A stretch of DNA of 64,000 bases from Paracoccus limosus. Lineage in GTDB: Bacteria; Pseudomonadota; Alphaproteobacteria; Rhodobacterales; Rhodobacteraceae. This document shows positions 55,287 through 64,000 of the stretch, piece after piece. The stretch lies in the NCBI RefSeq assembly GCF_009711185.1, contig NZ_WMIF01000007.1, positions 1-64,000 of the forward strand. The letters run 5' to 3'. Below the pieces are notes generated by a model, which saw only the letters and a list, made by a program, of their open reading frames with translations, made no database searches and had not been told where the DNA came from. How positions within the stretch are numbered: the first letter of the stretch is position 1; each line of letters opens with the position of its first letter. A program made the translations under genes and the position numbers.

Positions 55287-55294
55287 TGCCGCCA

Positions 55295-56050
55295 TCAGCG
55301 TGCGAGCCAACCCCCGTCGACCGGCAGCACGACACCATCAACGTAATCCGAGGCCCTTGAGGCCAGAAACACCGCCGCCCCACCCAGATCACCGGGCTTG
55401 CCCCAGCGCCCTGCCGGGATGCGCTCCAGAATCTGAGTGCGGCGCGTTTCGTCCTGATGCAGAGCCTCGGTGTTGTTGGTCTCGATATAGCCCGGCGCGA
55501 TGGCGTTGACGTTCACGCCCTTGGCCGCCCATTCGCAGGCCAGAAGCCGGGTCAGCCCGGCCACGCCGCTTTTCGCCGCCGTATAGGCCGGGATGCGGAT
55601 GCCGCCCTGAAAGGACAGGAGCGAGGCGGTGTTGATGATCTTGCCCGAGCCCTGCGCGATCATATGCCGGCCCGCCGCCTGCGACAGAAAGAACAGCGAT
55701 TTCAGATTGGTGCCGATCACCGCATCCCAATCCTCCTCGGTATAATCGACGGAATCGGCGCGCCGGATAATGCCGGCATTGTTCACGAGGATATCGAGCC
55801 CGCCCAGCGTCACCACCGTCTCGTCCACCACCGATTGCAGCGGCGCGGTGCTGGACAGATCGGCGCGGATTTCATGCACCTGTCCCGGCCCGTGCAGCCG
55901 GGCGCGGGTTTCGTCCATCGCCGAACGGCCGACCAGCGCCAGATGCGCGCCTGCGGCCGCCAGCGCCACGGCCAGCGCCTGCCCGATCCCGGTATTGGCG
56001 CCGGTGACCAGCGCCACACGGCCGGTCAGGTCAAAGGGATGTGTCGTCAT
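55295..56050 (-). CDS. kduD: Short-chain dehydrogenase, 2-deoxy-D-gluconate 3-dehydrogenase (KduD)-like
   Basis: 251 residues of classical SDR: cofactor site TGANTGIG, NNAG, catalytic Ser in INTASLLSFQG and Tyr-x3-Lys in YTAAK. GKIINTASLLSFQGGIRIPAYTAAK (in parts), EWAAKGVNVNAIAPGYIETNNTEAL and PAGRWGKPGDLGGAAVFLASRASDYV are typical of KduD-type sugar acid dehydrogenases. It is the last gene of the sugar ABC operon, 12 bases after the ATPase gene, so it probably acts on the imported sugar or its acid. Confidence 0.87.
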   Translation of the reverse strand: MTTHPFDLTGRVALVTGANTGIGQALAVALAAAGAHLALVGRSAMDETRARLHGPGQVHEIRADLSSTAPLQSVVDETVVTLGGLDILVNNAGIIRRADSVDYTEEDWDAVIGTNLKSLFFLSQAAGRHMIAQGSGKIINTASLLSFQGGIRIPAYTAAKSGVAGLTRLLACEWAAKGVNVNAIAPGYIETNNTEALHQDETRRTQILERIPAGRWGKPGDLGGAAVFLASRASDYVDGVVLPVDGGWLAR

Positions 56051-56062
56051 GGCCTGCTCCTG

Positions 56063-57083
56063 TCAAAAGTCGATGCGCACGCCTTCGGCGTCGAAGACAT
56101 GCAGCTTGCCCGGTTCGGCGGTGAAATGCAGCAACTCGCCCGGATGCGCGGGCAACTGGCCTGCGCGGGTCACGATCATCTTGGTGCCGCTGGCCAGATG
56201 GCCGTGGATCACGGTTTCCGTGCCAAGCGCCTCGGCCAGATCGACGGTCAGCGCCATGCCGCTTTCGGCCGGACGCAGGTTCTGGGGGCGGATCCCCACC
56301 ATCTCGGCCGCCGCCGGCAGCGCCGAGGCGGGCAGCAGCGCCGCCGCTTCGTCGATGCTGAGAAAGTTCATGCGGGGCGCGCCGATGAAGCCGGCGACAA
56401 AGCGGTTGGCGGGTCGGTTGAACAGCTCCATCGGCGTCGCGACCTGTTCGATCTGACCGCCGCGCAGCACCACGATGCGATCGGCCAGTGTCATCGCCTC
56501 GACCTGATCATGGGTCACATAGATCATCGTGGCCTTCAGCCGGGCATGCAGCGCCGCCAGTTCCGCCCGCATCGAGACGCGCAGCTCGGCGTCAAGGTTC
56601 GACAGCGGCTCGTCCAGCAGAAAGGCGGTCGGGTCACGCACGATGGCCCGGCCGATGGCGACACGCTGACGCTGCCCGCCTGAAAGCTGCGCCGGGCGCC
56701 GGTCCATCAGATGACCGATCTCCAGCATCCGCGCGGCCTCGGCGATGCGGCTGGCAATCTCGGCCTTGGGCATCTTGTTGTTCTGCAAGCCAAAGGCCAG
56801 ATTGTCGCGCACCGTCATATGCGGGTAAAGCGCATAGGACTGGAACACCATGGCCGGCCCCCGATCGGCGGCGCCCACGGTCGTCACATCGCGGCCGTCG
56901 ATCTCGATCCGGCCCGAACTGGGCCGGTCCAGACCCGAGATCTGGCGCAGCAGCGTGGACTTGCCGCATCCCGAGGGGCCAACGAAGACCGCGAATTCGC
57001 CCTCGTTGATCTCAAGGTCGATCCCCTTGAGCACGCAGCCCGCCAAAGGACTTGCGGATGTCTTGCAGCCTGATGTGGCCCAT
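56063..57083 (-). pseudogene. UgpC/MalK-type ABC ATPase with 5' frameshift
   Basis: From about codon 15 on, the frame encodes a full MalK/UgpC ATPase: Walker A GPSGCGKST, signature LSGGQRQRVAIGRAI, Walker B FLLDEPLSNLD, HDQ switch and a C-terminal TOBE-like domain (VGIRPQNLRPAE). The natural start GHIRLQDIRKSFGG (ATG 57083) is in a different frame; it joins VLKGIDLEINEGEF near 57035-57045. Two missing bases (or one extra) restore it. The only alternative start in the main frame is a TTG at 57046 with no RBS. Either the gene is broken or the sequence has an error. Confidence 0.8.
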
Positions 57084-57094
57084 GGGGCGCCTCC

Positions 57095-58150
57095 CTATTT
57101 CAGTCCGGTTCCGGCGATTCCAGCCGTGGTGAATCGCTGCAGGAAGATGAAGACGATCAGCACCGGGATGATCGACACGACGGTCATGGCCAGAATGAAC
57201 TGCCATTGCACGTTCAGCTTTCCGGCGAATGTGTTCAGACCGATCTGCAGCGTGAAGAGCTCTTTGCGGCTCAGCACGATCAGCGGCCAAAGAAAGTCGT
57301 TCCAGCGCCAGACCACCGAAAAGATCGCCAGAACCGCCAGCGCCGGCGCCGTCAGCGGCAGCACGATGCGCCAATAGATCTGCCATTCGCTGGCCTTGTC
57401 CATGCGCGCAGCCTCAAGCAGCTCGTCCAGGATCGTCAGCATGTATTGGCGCAGCATGAACACCCCGGTCGGCGTCGCCACCGTGGGCAGGATCACGCCC
57501 CAGAGATTGTTGAGCAACCCCAGCCACGAGACCACCGAGTAAAGCGGCACGAGGTTCACCGACAGCGGGATCATCAGCGTCGCCACGATGATCAGCATGA
57601 CCGAGTTGCGGCCGCGGAATTCGTATTTCGACAGCGCAAAGGCGGCCATGGAATTGGTGATCAGCGTGATCAGCGTCGCCGCCACCGTGACAAAGACCGA
57701 GTTCCACAGATAGCGGCCAAAGTCGAATTCCTTCAGCGGCTTGGTATAGTTTTCGGTGGCGAATGCCATTTCGCGCAGCGGCTTGCGGGCGTCGATATTG
57801 ACCTTCAGCACCTGATCGGGCGCCTCGGGGCGGACCATGTTGGCCATGATGCCGATGCGGTTCAGTTCCGCCATGACGGCGGTGCCACCCTCGGGCAGAT
57901 CGACGGTAAAGAGCGGCAGCTGTTTCGGTCCGCCCTTGGTTTCGACCAGCGCGGTCTGGCTGGCATAGGGCAGGATCGAGAGCGGGAATTCGGCCAGCTG
58001 CGCCGGGGTCTTGAAGGATGACAGCAGCAGCCACAGCGCCGGACCAAAGATCACCACCAGACCGGCGGCCAGCCAGACCCAGGTGACGATGTCGGTCCAG
58101 TGCCAGCCCTTGCCACCCCGCCGGCGGGCCAGAAACGGGATCAGTCTCAT
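57095..58150 (-). CDS. Carbohydrate ABC transporter permease (MalG type)
   Basis: 351 residues and six membrane helices with the EAA loop EAARMDKASEWQIYWRIVLPL near residue 250. Between helices 1 and 2 lies an enlarged periplasmic segment of about 100 residues (QTALVETKGGPKQLPLFTVDLPEGG...), found in some MalG-like permeases. It is intact, unlike its neighbours. The start overlaps the partner permease stop by four bases. Confidence 0.9.
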   Translation of the reverse strand: MRLIPFLARRRGGKGWHWTDIVTWVWLAAGLVVIFGPALWLLLSSFKTPAQLAEFPLSILPYASQTALVETKGGPKQLPLFTVDLPEGGTAVMAELNRIGIMANMVRPEAPDQVLKVNIDARKPLREMAFATENYTKPLKEFDFGRYLWNSVFVTVAATLITLITNSMAAFALSKYEFRGRNSVMLIIVATLMIPLSVNLVPLYSVVSWLGLLNNLWGVILPTVATPTGVFMLRQYMLTILDELLEAARMDKASEWQIYWRIVLPLTAPALAVLAIFSVVWRWNDFLWPLIVLSRKELFTLQIGLNTFAGKLNVQWQFILAMTVVSIIPVLIVFIFLQRFTTAGIAGTGLK

Positions 58151-59140
58151 TTGCGGTCCCTCCAGCGGGTCAGGCCCAGTTGCACCAGCGTCAGCACCAC
58201 CAGCACACCCCCCATCAGCAGCGAGGCGGCCGAGGCCACGCCGGGATTGCGCAGAACCGAGGCAAAGCCGGTTTCATAGATGTATTGCGTCAGATACATC
58301 GTCGAGGTGCCGGGACCGCCGCCGGTCAGCACATAAACCTCGTCAAAGACCTGCACGGCGCGGATCAACGCCAGCACGATCACCACCAGCAGGTTCGGCC
58401 ACAAAAGCGGCAGGGTGATGCGGCGAAAGACCCGGGCGGGCGAGGTGCGATCCAATTCGGCCGCCTCGTAGATATCGCGCGGAATGGCCTGCAACCCGGC
58501 CAGCAGGATCAGCGCGTAAAAGCCCACATGCGCCCAGACCGATACCCCGACCGAGGCAAAGAATGCCCAGGCGCGGTCATTGAGCCAATTGACCGGATCG
58601 GCGCCGAACTGAAACAGCACATAGTTCAGCAGGCCCTGCCGCTGGAATATCCATTTCCAGATCAGCCCGACCACGACCGGCGACAGCAGCACCGGAAAGA
58701 AGAACACGGCCCGCCAGAAACCGCGCGCGCGGATCTTGCTGTTCAGGATCAGCGCCGTCGCCATGGCGACGATGACCAGCACCACCACCTGCAACAGCAC
58801 GAAGCGCACCGTGTTCCAGACCGCGACCCAGAACAGGTCGTCGCGGCAGGTCGCCGGAGTCAGGTGATCAGCGCAGCTGAGCAGCCGGCCAAAGTTGTCG
58901 CCACCGACATAGCTGCGTGCGGGCAGGAACAGATCGGTGCCGCCGGTCGTCGAATAGGCGATGTTGATGCCCAGGGGCACGATGACGAACAGCGTAAAGA
59001 CCAGCATGTTCGGCAGCAGGAAAACCGCCCTTTCCCGTCAGGCGCTGCCACAGGCGCATCGGCACATCCAGCAGGTTTGCCAGCGCGCCAAGCGGCGGGG
59101 TGACGACCGCGCCGATGGACCGGGTGTGCGGCCCGGTCAT
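58147..59140 (-). pseudogene. Carbohydrate ABC transporter permease (MalF type) with N-terminal frameshift
   Basis: From LLPNMLVFTLFVIVPLGINIAY onward the frame is a complete MalF-type permease with EAA loop EAAELDRTSPARVFRRITLPLLWPN. The true N terminus (TGPHTRSIGAVVTPPLGALANLL... RLTGKGGF, ATG 59140, coupled to the binding-protein stop) is in the next frame. The two meet at 59015-59024, in GGTTTTCC, where dropping one base gives GGFLLPNMLVF. Homopolymer position makes a sequencing error possible. If real, the gene would need to restart at an internal ATG (59007). Confidence 0.8.
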
Positions 59141-60410
59141 TGCCCGGCCTGCGCGACCTGCTCGGCAATGTCGCTGTCCATGCGGGCGAATGCCTCGTCC
59201 AGCGACAGCTCACCCGCCATGGCCTGCCCGGTGCGCGTGACCAGCGCCGTGTAATAGGCGGCGGACCATTTCCACGCCGGCAGCCGGTTCGCCTCGGGGG
59301 TCAGGTTCTTGACGTCACCGTTGAAGACCGCCAGCGCCGCCTGCACCTGCGGATCATCCGAGCGGTATTTCAGATCGCCCGCCGCGCGCAGCGTCGCGTT
59401 CGAGGGGATAAACAGCGTCCTTTCGGTGAATTCCCGCATCACCGGCTCGGAGGCCAGATAGTCCATGACCTGGCCACCGCTTCGGGATGCCGGGTGTATT
59501 TCACCGCCACCAGCCCGGCGCCACCGGGCATGCCGCTGCAGGATTTGCTGCCGCAGGGGTTGCCGACCGCGACCCAGTCGAAATTGTCGCCGATCTTGCC
59601 CGACAGGTTCGAAACCTGCCAGCTTCCAGAAAAATACAGCGGAATCTGGGCGTTGATGAAATCCTCGGAGGCGGTGCGATACGAGGCGCCGGCCGCGCTG
59701 ACCCAGACATCTTTCAGGTTCTGGCCACCCTCGGTCCAGCCGACCAGCTTGCCGATAAAGGTCTTGACCCCCGCGTCCACCGGCGCGGGCGAGCCATCGC
59801 TGGCGATGTAATTGGCGCCGTAATTGATATTGGGCCCGGTCAGCCGGTGCCCCGAGCGGTCCAGCGAAAAGGCCGCAGGCAATTGCTGGCTTTGCGCGAC
59901 CAGGCTTGCGGCCTCGACCCATTGATCCCAGGTCGCGCCGGCACCGGGCAGCGCCACGCCGCCCTGTTCGAACAGGGTCTTGTTGGCAAAGGCGCCGGTC
60001 AGGGTGATCTGGGTCATGAAGCCGGTGATCGCATTCGATCCGTCCGGCCGCAGCCAATCCGCCTGCGCGCCATAGTTCTGTTCCCAATAGGCCTTGTCGG
60101 CCAGATAGGGCGTCAAGTCCAGCCAGTGCTGCGACAGCGCCTTGAGGTTGGTGGTCCGGGCAATATCGGGGCCCTTGCCGGCCTCAAGCGCGATCGGCAG
60201 CTGCTCGGTCCCGACCTGATACGAGACATTGTCCAGAACCACCTTGATATCCGGGTTCTGCTGTTCGAACTGCTTGAGCAATTCGGCCATGACCTGATTT
60301 TCGTTGCCGTCGGAATACCACATGATGCGGACTTCGTCGGCAGCCAGCGCGGCCGAGGCGGCCAGCATCGCCGCAGCGGCAACACCAGCGCACAATTGGG
60401 CTCGTTTCAA
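59137..60410 (-). pseudogene. Sugar ABC transporter binding protein with frameshift
   Basis: A family 1 solute-binding protein with signal peptide (CAGVAAAAMLAASAALA) and DEVRIMWYSDGNENQVMAELLKQFEQQNPDIKVVLDNV (in parts), LPIALEAGKGPDI. After about 313 codons the frame changes at 59472-59474: VAVKYTRHPEAVA must continue as QVMDYLASEPVMREFTERTLFIPS in the next frame. Adding one base heals it, giving about 424 residues. In the frame as given the protein ends early at WTIWPPSR and would lose its C-terminal quarter. Confidence 0.82.
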
Positions 60411-60413
60411 CAG

Positions 60414-60686
60414 TCACTCCTCCCGTTTCTGGCGCAGAACCGGCCCTCCCCGGCCGGCGACGCGCGTGATCGTCAACTTGCCGGGCGCACCCGCTCTCCT
60501 TGCAAACTCCAGTCCATCGGGCAGAAAGCGAACCGGGCCATAATCCGGGTCGGCAACCGTCAGGCTGCCATCGGCCCCGGCCACCGCCTGCAACGGATGG
60601 GCGGCCTCGAAGGCCGCCGCGTCATCGCCGCTGCCCAGCCGCACCAGCCATTGCCCGGTTATCCGGGCACTTGCAGATGGAATCAC
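60414..60686 (-). CDS. Hypothetical 90-residue protein, first gene of the sugar operon
   Basis: Beta-rich, with ITGQWLVRLGSGDDAAAFEAAHPL and VADPDYGPVRFLPDGLEFARRAG. GTG 60686 is preferred because GAGAGGA lies eight bases upstream; ATG 60695 abuts that sequence. It ends three bases before the binding-protein start, so it is co-transcribed. I do not recognise the family. It could be a small sugar-binding or enzyme-accessory protein. Confidence 0.55.
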   Translation of the reverse strand: MIPSASARITGQWLVRLGSGDDAAAFEAAHPLQAVAGADGSLTVADPDYGPVRFLPDGLEFARRAGAPGKLTITRVAGRGGPVLRQKREE

Positions 60687-60727
60687 GGTGTTCATCCTCT
60701 CTCACCCTGCAACAAATCCGCATATCT

Positions 60728-60759
60728 GCAATTTATATTGCGTTATGTAATATTATTGC
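60728..60759. promoter_or_regulatory. Operator pair between the sugar operon and lacI-type gene
   Basis: In a sharply AT-rich stretch, GCAAT-TTAT-ATTGC (60728-60741) is a perfect palindrome, and GTAAT-ATT-ATTGC (60747-60759) is a degraded second copy one base closer in spacing. Both lie between the divergent operon and the regulator. They are the likely binding sites of the LacI-family protein. Confidence 0.6.
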
Positions 60760-60791
60760 ACACCCTACCCCCAGCCAAAGCCGGAGGAGCC

Positions 60792-61802
60792 ATGTCCCGC
60801 AAGCGACCGACCATCGCCGACATCGCGCAGAACCTTGATCTTTCGACCGCAACCGTGTCGCGGGCGCTCAGCGGGCGCGGCTATGTGCGTGACGATGTCG
60901 CCCTGCGCATCCGGACCCGGGCCCGCGAGATGGGCTATCCGGTGCACGACCAACCCGGCGGCTCGCGCGTGCTGGTCGTCGCCTCGCATGCCGCGCTGCT
61001 GGATCTGCAGCGCAGCCAGTTCACGCTGCATGTTCTGGAGGGGCTGCGCGAACGCGCCGCCGCACTGGCGATTGAGGTCGATGTGCATGGCTATTCCGGC
61101 CCCGACGAAATCCCCGCTGTGGCGCAGCGCCAGTCCGAGGCGCTGATCGGGATCATCCTGATGACCGTCGACGATGCGACGATCAGCGTGGCGCGGTCGC
61201 TGCCCTGCCCGGTCGTGCTGTTGAACGACGACGATCCCTTGATGCAGATCGACTCGGTCGCGCCCTGCAACCGCTCGGCGGCGGCCCTTGCGGCGGCGCA
61301 TCTGACGGCACAGGGGCACCAGCGGATCCTCTTTCTGACCAAGCCCGGCCGGCGCACCATTGCCCGCCGGCTTGAGGGCATGCGCGACGTTCTGGGCGCG
61401 GGCTTTGGCCCCGCACAGGTGCTTGAGGTCGAGGACTGGACCGCCGAGGCCGCGCGCAACCGCGTCGCCGCGGCATTGCGTGACGGGCCGGCCTTTACCG
61501 CGATCATCGCCGCCGCCGACATCCTTGCGGCGGGCGCCATCGTCGCGATTCAGGAAAGCGGCGCCTCGGTGCCACGCGACATCTCGGTCATCGGCATCGA
61601 CGGCTTGCCGCAGGGCGAGCTGACCTCACCCGCCCTGACCACCATCGCCATTCCGATGCGCCGGATCGGGGCCGAGGCGCTGGCTCTGGTGCAGGACAGC
61701 GCCCGCAGCCGCCTGCATGACCAGTTCTATGTGCCGCGCAAGCTGGAACTGGGGTGCCGGCTGATCGAACGCGCCTCGACCGGCGCACCGCTGTCGCGCT
61801 GA
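60792..61802 (+). CDS. LacI-family transcriptional regulator
   Basis: 336 residues. The N-terminal helix-turn-helix is PTIADIAQNLDLSTATVSRALSGRGYVRDD, followed by a periplasmic-binding-protein-like sensor domain (GIILMTVDDATISVARSL, AAHLTAQGHQRILFLTKPG, DISVIGIDGLPQGEL). RBS GGAGGAG before ATG 60792. It is divergent from the sugar ABC/kduD operon and likely represses it until the sugar is present. Confidence 0.9.
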   Translation: MSRKRPTIADIAQNLDLSTATVSRALSGRGYVRDDVALRIRTRAREMGYPVHDQPGGSRVLVVASHAALLDLQRSQFTLHVLEGLRERAAALAIEVDVHGYSGPDEIPAVAQRQSEALIGIILMTVDDATISVARSLPCPVVLLNDDDPLMQIDSVAPCNRSAAALAAAHLTAQGHQRILFLTKPGRRTIARRLEGMRDVLGAGFGPAQVLEVEDWTAEAARNRVAAALRDGPAFTAIIAAADILAAGAIVAIQESGASVPRDISVIGIDGLPQGELTSPALTTIAIPMRRIGAEALALVQDSARSRLHDQFYVPRKLELGCRLIERASTGAPLSR

Positions 61803-62083
61803 CGCACAGGCCGCCCGACGGATGAACGGAGGGCGCCTGCCTCCATGCGCCGGGCGACCGCCCCCTCCTCTGCCCGGCCTACAGGCGCGGACAACCCGTG
61901 CGGGAAACACCTTGCCACTGTGCCGGACAGGTGCTCATAGTCGCTTAACAGGCTTATCCTCGGGGCATGCACCCTAGCTTGCAGCCCGCGAACATGGCCG
62001 GACCAAGCGCCCGGACGAGGGTCCGGGTCTGGCGCGCAGGAACACGCCGGCTGATGCAAGCCGGCCTGCAAGGGGGGACTGAA

Positions 62084-64000
62084 ATGGTCGATACATCGGC
62101 GCCACGGCGCAAACCCTGGGACCACTGGCTGGTCTGGGCGATACTGGCGGCGCTGGCCGCCATCGGGCTTGCGCAGGTTTCGATCGCGCGGGGCGAGCAT
62201 GTGAACGCGCTCTGGATGGTCGTGGCCTCGGTCTCGATCTATCTGATCGCCTATCGCTATTACAGCCTGTTCATCGCCCGCCGGGTCATGCAGCTGGACG
62301 CGTCCCGGCCCACGCCGGCGCATCGCTTCAATGACGGGCTGGACTATGTGCCAACGAACCGGCACGTGCTGTTCGGCCACCATTTCGCCGCCATCGCCGG
62401 CGCCGGTCCTTTGGTCGGGCCGGTGCTGGCCGCGCAGATGGGCTATCTGCCGGGCATGCTGTGGATCCTTGCCGGGGTCGTTCTGGCGGGCGCGGTGCAG
62501 GATTTCATGGTGCTCTTCGTTTCGATGCGGCGCGACGGGCGATCGCTGGGCGAGTTGGTGCGTTCGGAACTGGGGCCGATCCCCGGCCTGATCGCGCTGA
62601 TCGGCACCTTCCTGATCATGATCATCATTCTGGCGGTGCTGGCGCTGATCGTCGTGAAGGCGCTGGCCGACAGCCCGTGGGGCATGTTCACCGTATCGAT
62701 GACCATCCCGATTGCCGTCATCATGGGCATCTACATGCGCTACATCCGCCCCGGCGCGGTGGCCGAGGCCTCGATCGGTGGCTTCATTGCGCTGATGCTG
62801 GCCATCGTCTTTGGCGCCAATGTGGCGGCTAGCCCGGTCTGGGGGCCGATGTTCACCTTTACCCCGACGCAGCTGTGCTGGCTGCTGATCGGCTATGGCT
62901 TCGTCGCGGCGACGCTGCCGGTCTGGCTGATCCTTGCGCCGCGCGACTATCTGTCCACCTTCCTCAAGATCGGGGCCATCGCGGCGCTGGCGCTTGGCAT
63001 CGTGCTGGTGGCGCCGGATCTGAAGATGCCCGCGGTCACCCGGTTCATCGACGGCACCGGCCCGGTCTGGTCGGGCAACCTGTTCCCGTTCCTGTTCATC
63101 ACCATCGCCTGCGGCGCGGTGTCGGGCTTTCATGCGCTGATCTCGTCGGGGACCACGCCCAAGCTGATCGACAATGAGTGCGACGCCCGCTTCATCGGCT
63201 TTGGCGGCATGCTGATGGAAAGCTTTGTCGCCATGATGGCGCTGGTCGCGGCCTCGATCATCGATCCGGGCGTCTATTTCACCATGAACAGCCCGGCGGC
63301 GCTGATCGGCACCACGGCGGAAACCGCAGCCGCGCAGGTCACCGCATGGGGCTTTCCGATCACGCCCGAGCTGATCCACGAAACGGCGGCGGACGTGGGC
63401 GAGACCACGATCATCTCACGCGCGGGCGGGGCGCCGACGCTGGCGGTCGGCATGGCGCATATCTTTTCGAACCTGATCGGCGGCAAGGCGATGATGGCCT
63501 TCTGGTATCATTTCGCCATCCTGTTCGAGGCGCTGTTCATCCTGACCGCCGTCGACGCGGGCACCCGTGCCGGGCGCTTCATGTTGCAGGATCTGATGGG
63601 CGTCTTCATGCCCAGGATGCGCGAGACCTCATCGCTGACGGGCAACCTGGTCGCCACCGGGCTTTGCGTCGCGGCATGGGGATTTTTCCTGTATCAGGGC
63701 GTCACTGACCCGCTGGGCGGGGTGAACACGCTTTGGCCGCTGTTCGGCATCGCCAACCAGATGCTGGCGGCGATCGCGCTGATGCTGTGCACAGTCGTGC
63801 TCTTCAAGATGAAGCGGGAACGCTATGCCTTTGTCACCATGGTGCCGGCGACGCTCTTGGTGATCGTCACGCTGACGGCGGGCCTGCTGAAGGTGTTCTC
63901 GGGCAATCCCAAGGTGGGCTTTCTGGCGCATGCCACGCGCTATCGCGAGGCGGCCGCCAATGGCGAGGTGCTGGCCCCGGCCAAGAACATCGGCCAGATG
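62084..64000 (+). CDS. cstA: Carbon starvation protein CstA-family transporter, partial
   Basis: 639 codons are open to the end of the window, so the 3' end is missing. Many membrane helices are present. FNDGLDYVPTNRHVLFGHHFAAIAGAGPLVGPVLAAQMGYLPG (parts), FMVLFVSMRRDGRSLGEL, GAVSGFHALISSGTTPKLI and GGVNTLWPLFGIANQMLAA are CstA signatures. Members import pyruvate or peptides when carbon is short. ATG 62084 follows GGGGGGACTGAA. The 280 bases before it hold no recognised gene. Confidence 0.93.
   Translation, partial: MVDTSAPRRKPWDHWLVWAILAALAAIGLAQVSIARGEHVNALWMVVASVSIYLIAYRYYSLFIARRVMQLDASRPTPAHRFNDGLDYVPTNRHVLFGHHFAAIAGAGPLVGPVLAAQMGYLPGMLWILAGVVLAGAVQDFMVLFVSMRRDGRSLGELVRSELGPIPGLIALIGTFLIMIIILAVLALIVVKALADSPWGMFTVSMTIPIAVIMGIYMRYIRPGAVAEASIGGFIALMLAIVFGANVAASPVWGPMFTFTPTQLCWLLIGYGFVAATLPVWLILAPRDYLSTFLKIGAIAALALGIVLVAPDLKMPAVTRFIDGTGPVWSGNLFPFLFITIACGAVSGFHALISSGTTPKLIDNECDARFIGFGGMLMESFVAMMALVAASIIDPGVYFTMNSPAALIGTTAETAAAQVTAWGFPITPELIHETAADVGETTIISRAGGAPTLAVGMAHIFSNLIGGKAMMAFWYHFAILFEALFILTAVDAGTRAGRFMLQDLMGVFMPRMRETSSLTGNLVATGLCVAAWGFFLYQGVTDPLGGVNTLWPLFGIANQMLAAIALMLCTVVLFKMKRERYAFVTMVPATLLVIVTLTAGLLKVFSGNPKVGFLAHATRYREAAANGEVLAPAKNIGQM

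Noticed and set aside
1..64000. CRISPR arrays, tRNA/rRNA genes, insertion sequences or prophage
   Set aside because: No regularly spaced repeats, cloverleaf-like segments, transposase motifs or integrase genes were seen when reading the window, although a computed search was not possible.

Overview
The window is 64 kb of uniformly GC-rich, densely packed bacterial DNA. Gene content points to an alphaproteobacterium of the Rhodobacteraceae, most likely Paracoccus. The strongest sign is a complete calcium-type methanol dehydrogenase cluster in Paracoccus order (mxaFJGIRSACKLD on the minus strand, with the divergent regulators moxZYX). A nepR/ecfG-type stress sigma pair and a RamB-type regulator beside the glyoxylate-shunt genes agree with this. 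No rRNA, tRNA, CRISPR array, phage or insertion sequence was seen.

Region by region. 1-0.5 kb: 3' end of purU. 0.8-6.9 kb: an acidic amino acid sensing and uptake module, with a DctB/DctD-like pair (best read as AauS/AauR), two palindromic TTCGG-N4-CCGAA enhancer sites, a sigma-54 promoter, a glutamate/aspartate-type binding protein and an AnsP permease. 7.1-9.4 kb: queuosine precursor operon queCDEF behind a preQ1-I riboswitch, then rarD. 10.4-17.1 kb: an RTX repeat protein and a Baeyer-Villiger monooxygenase / serine hydrolase / two AraC regulator group, in which the monooxygenase carries a frameshift. 17.2-21.2 kb: a tight six-gene operon pairing a FecCD-type ABC importer with Mop, a TrmO-fold protein and a DUF2478 protein, probably molybdate or tungstate uptake. 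21.4-34 kb: the methanol oxidation cluster and its two-component regulators. 34-43 kb: a secreted hydrolase, a TonB-dependent receptor, a six-gene membrane-protein operon built around an ethanolamine-type permease with an in-frame TGA, and a LuxR/hydrolase fusion. 43-47 kb: small hypothetical genes, a decayed SDR gene, and a general stress island (NepR-like protein, EcfG-type sigma, BON protein, three very small proteins) with matching GGAAC-N17-GTT promoters. 47-54.8 kb: a nitroalkane-oxidase-like flavoprotein, an AraC regulator, and ramB-aceB-aceA. 55-61.8 kb: an AraC remnant, a kduD-like dehydrogenase, and a sugar ABC operon with three apparent frameshifts facing a LacI regulator. 62.1 kb to the end: a cstA-family transporter that runs off the window.

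The genes fit a methylotrophic generalist: methanol oxidation, C2 assimilation through isocitrate lyase and malate synthase, import of organic and amino acids, and metal uptake. Several genes are broken by a single base (12.58, 38.92, 57.03, 59.02 and 59.47 kb, and perhaps the hydrolase at 14.7 kb). Whether these are decay or sequence errors cannot be settled from the window.
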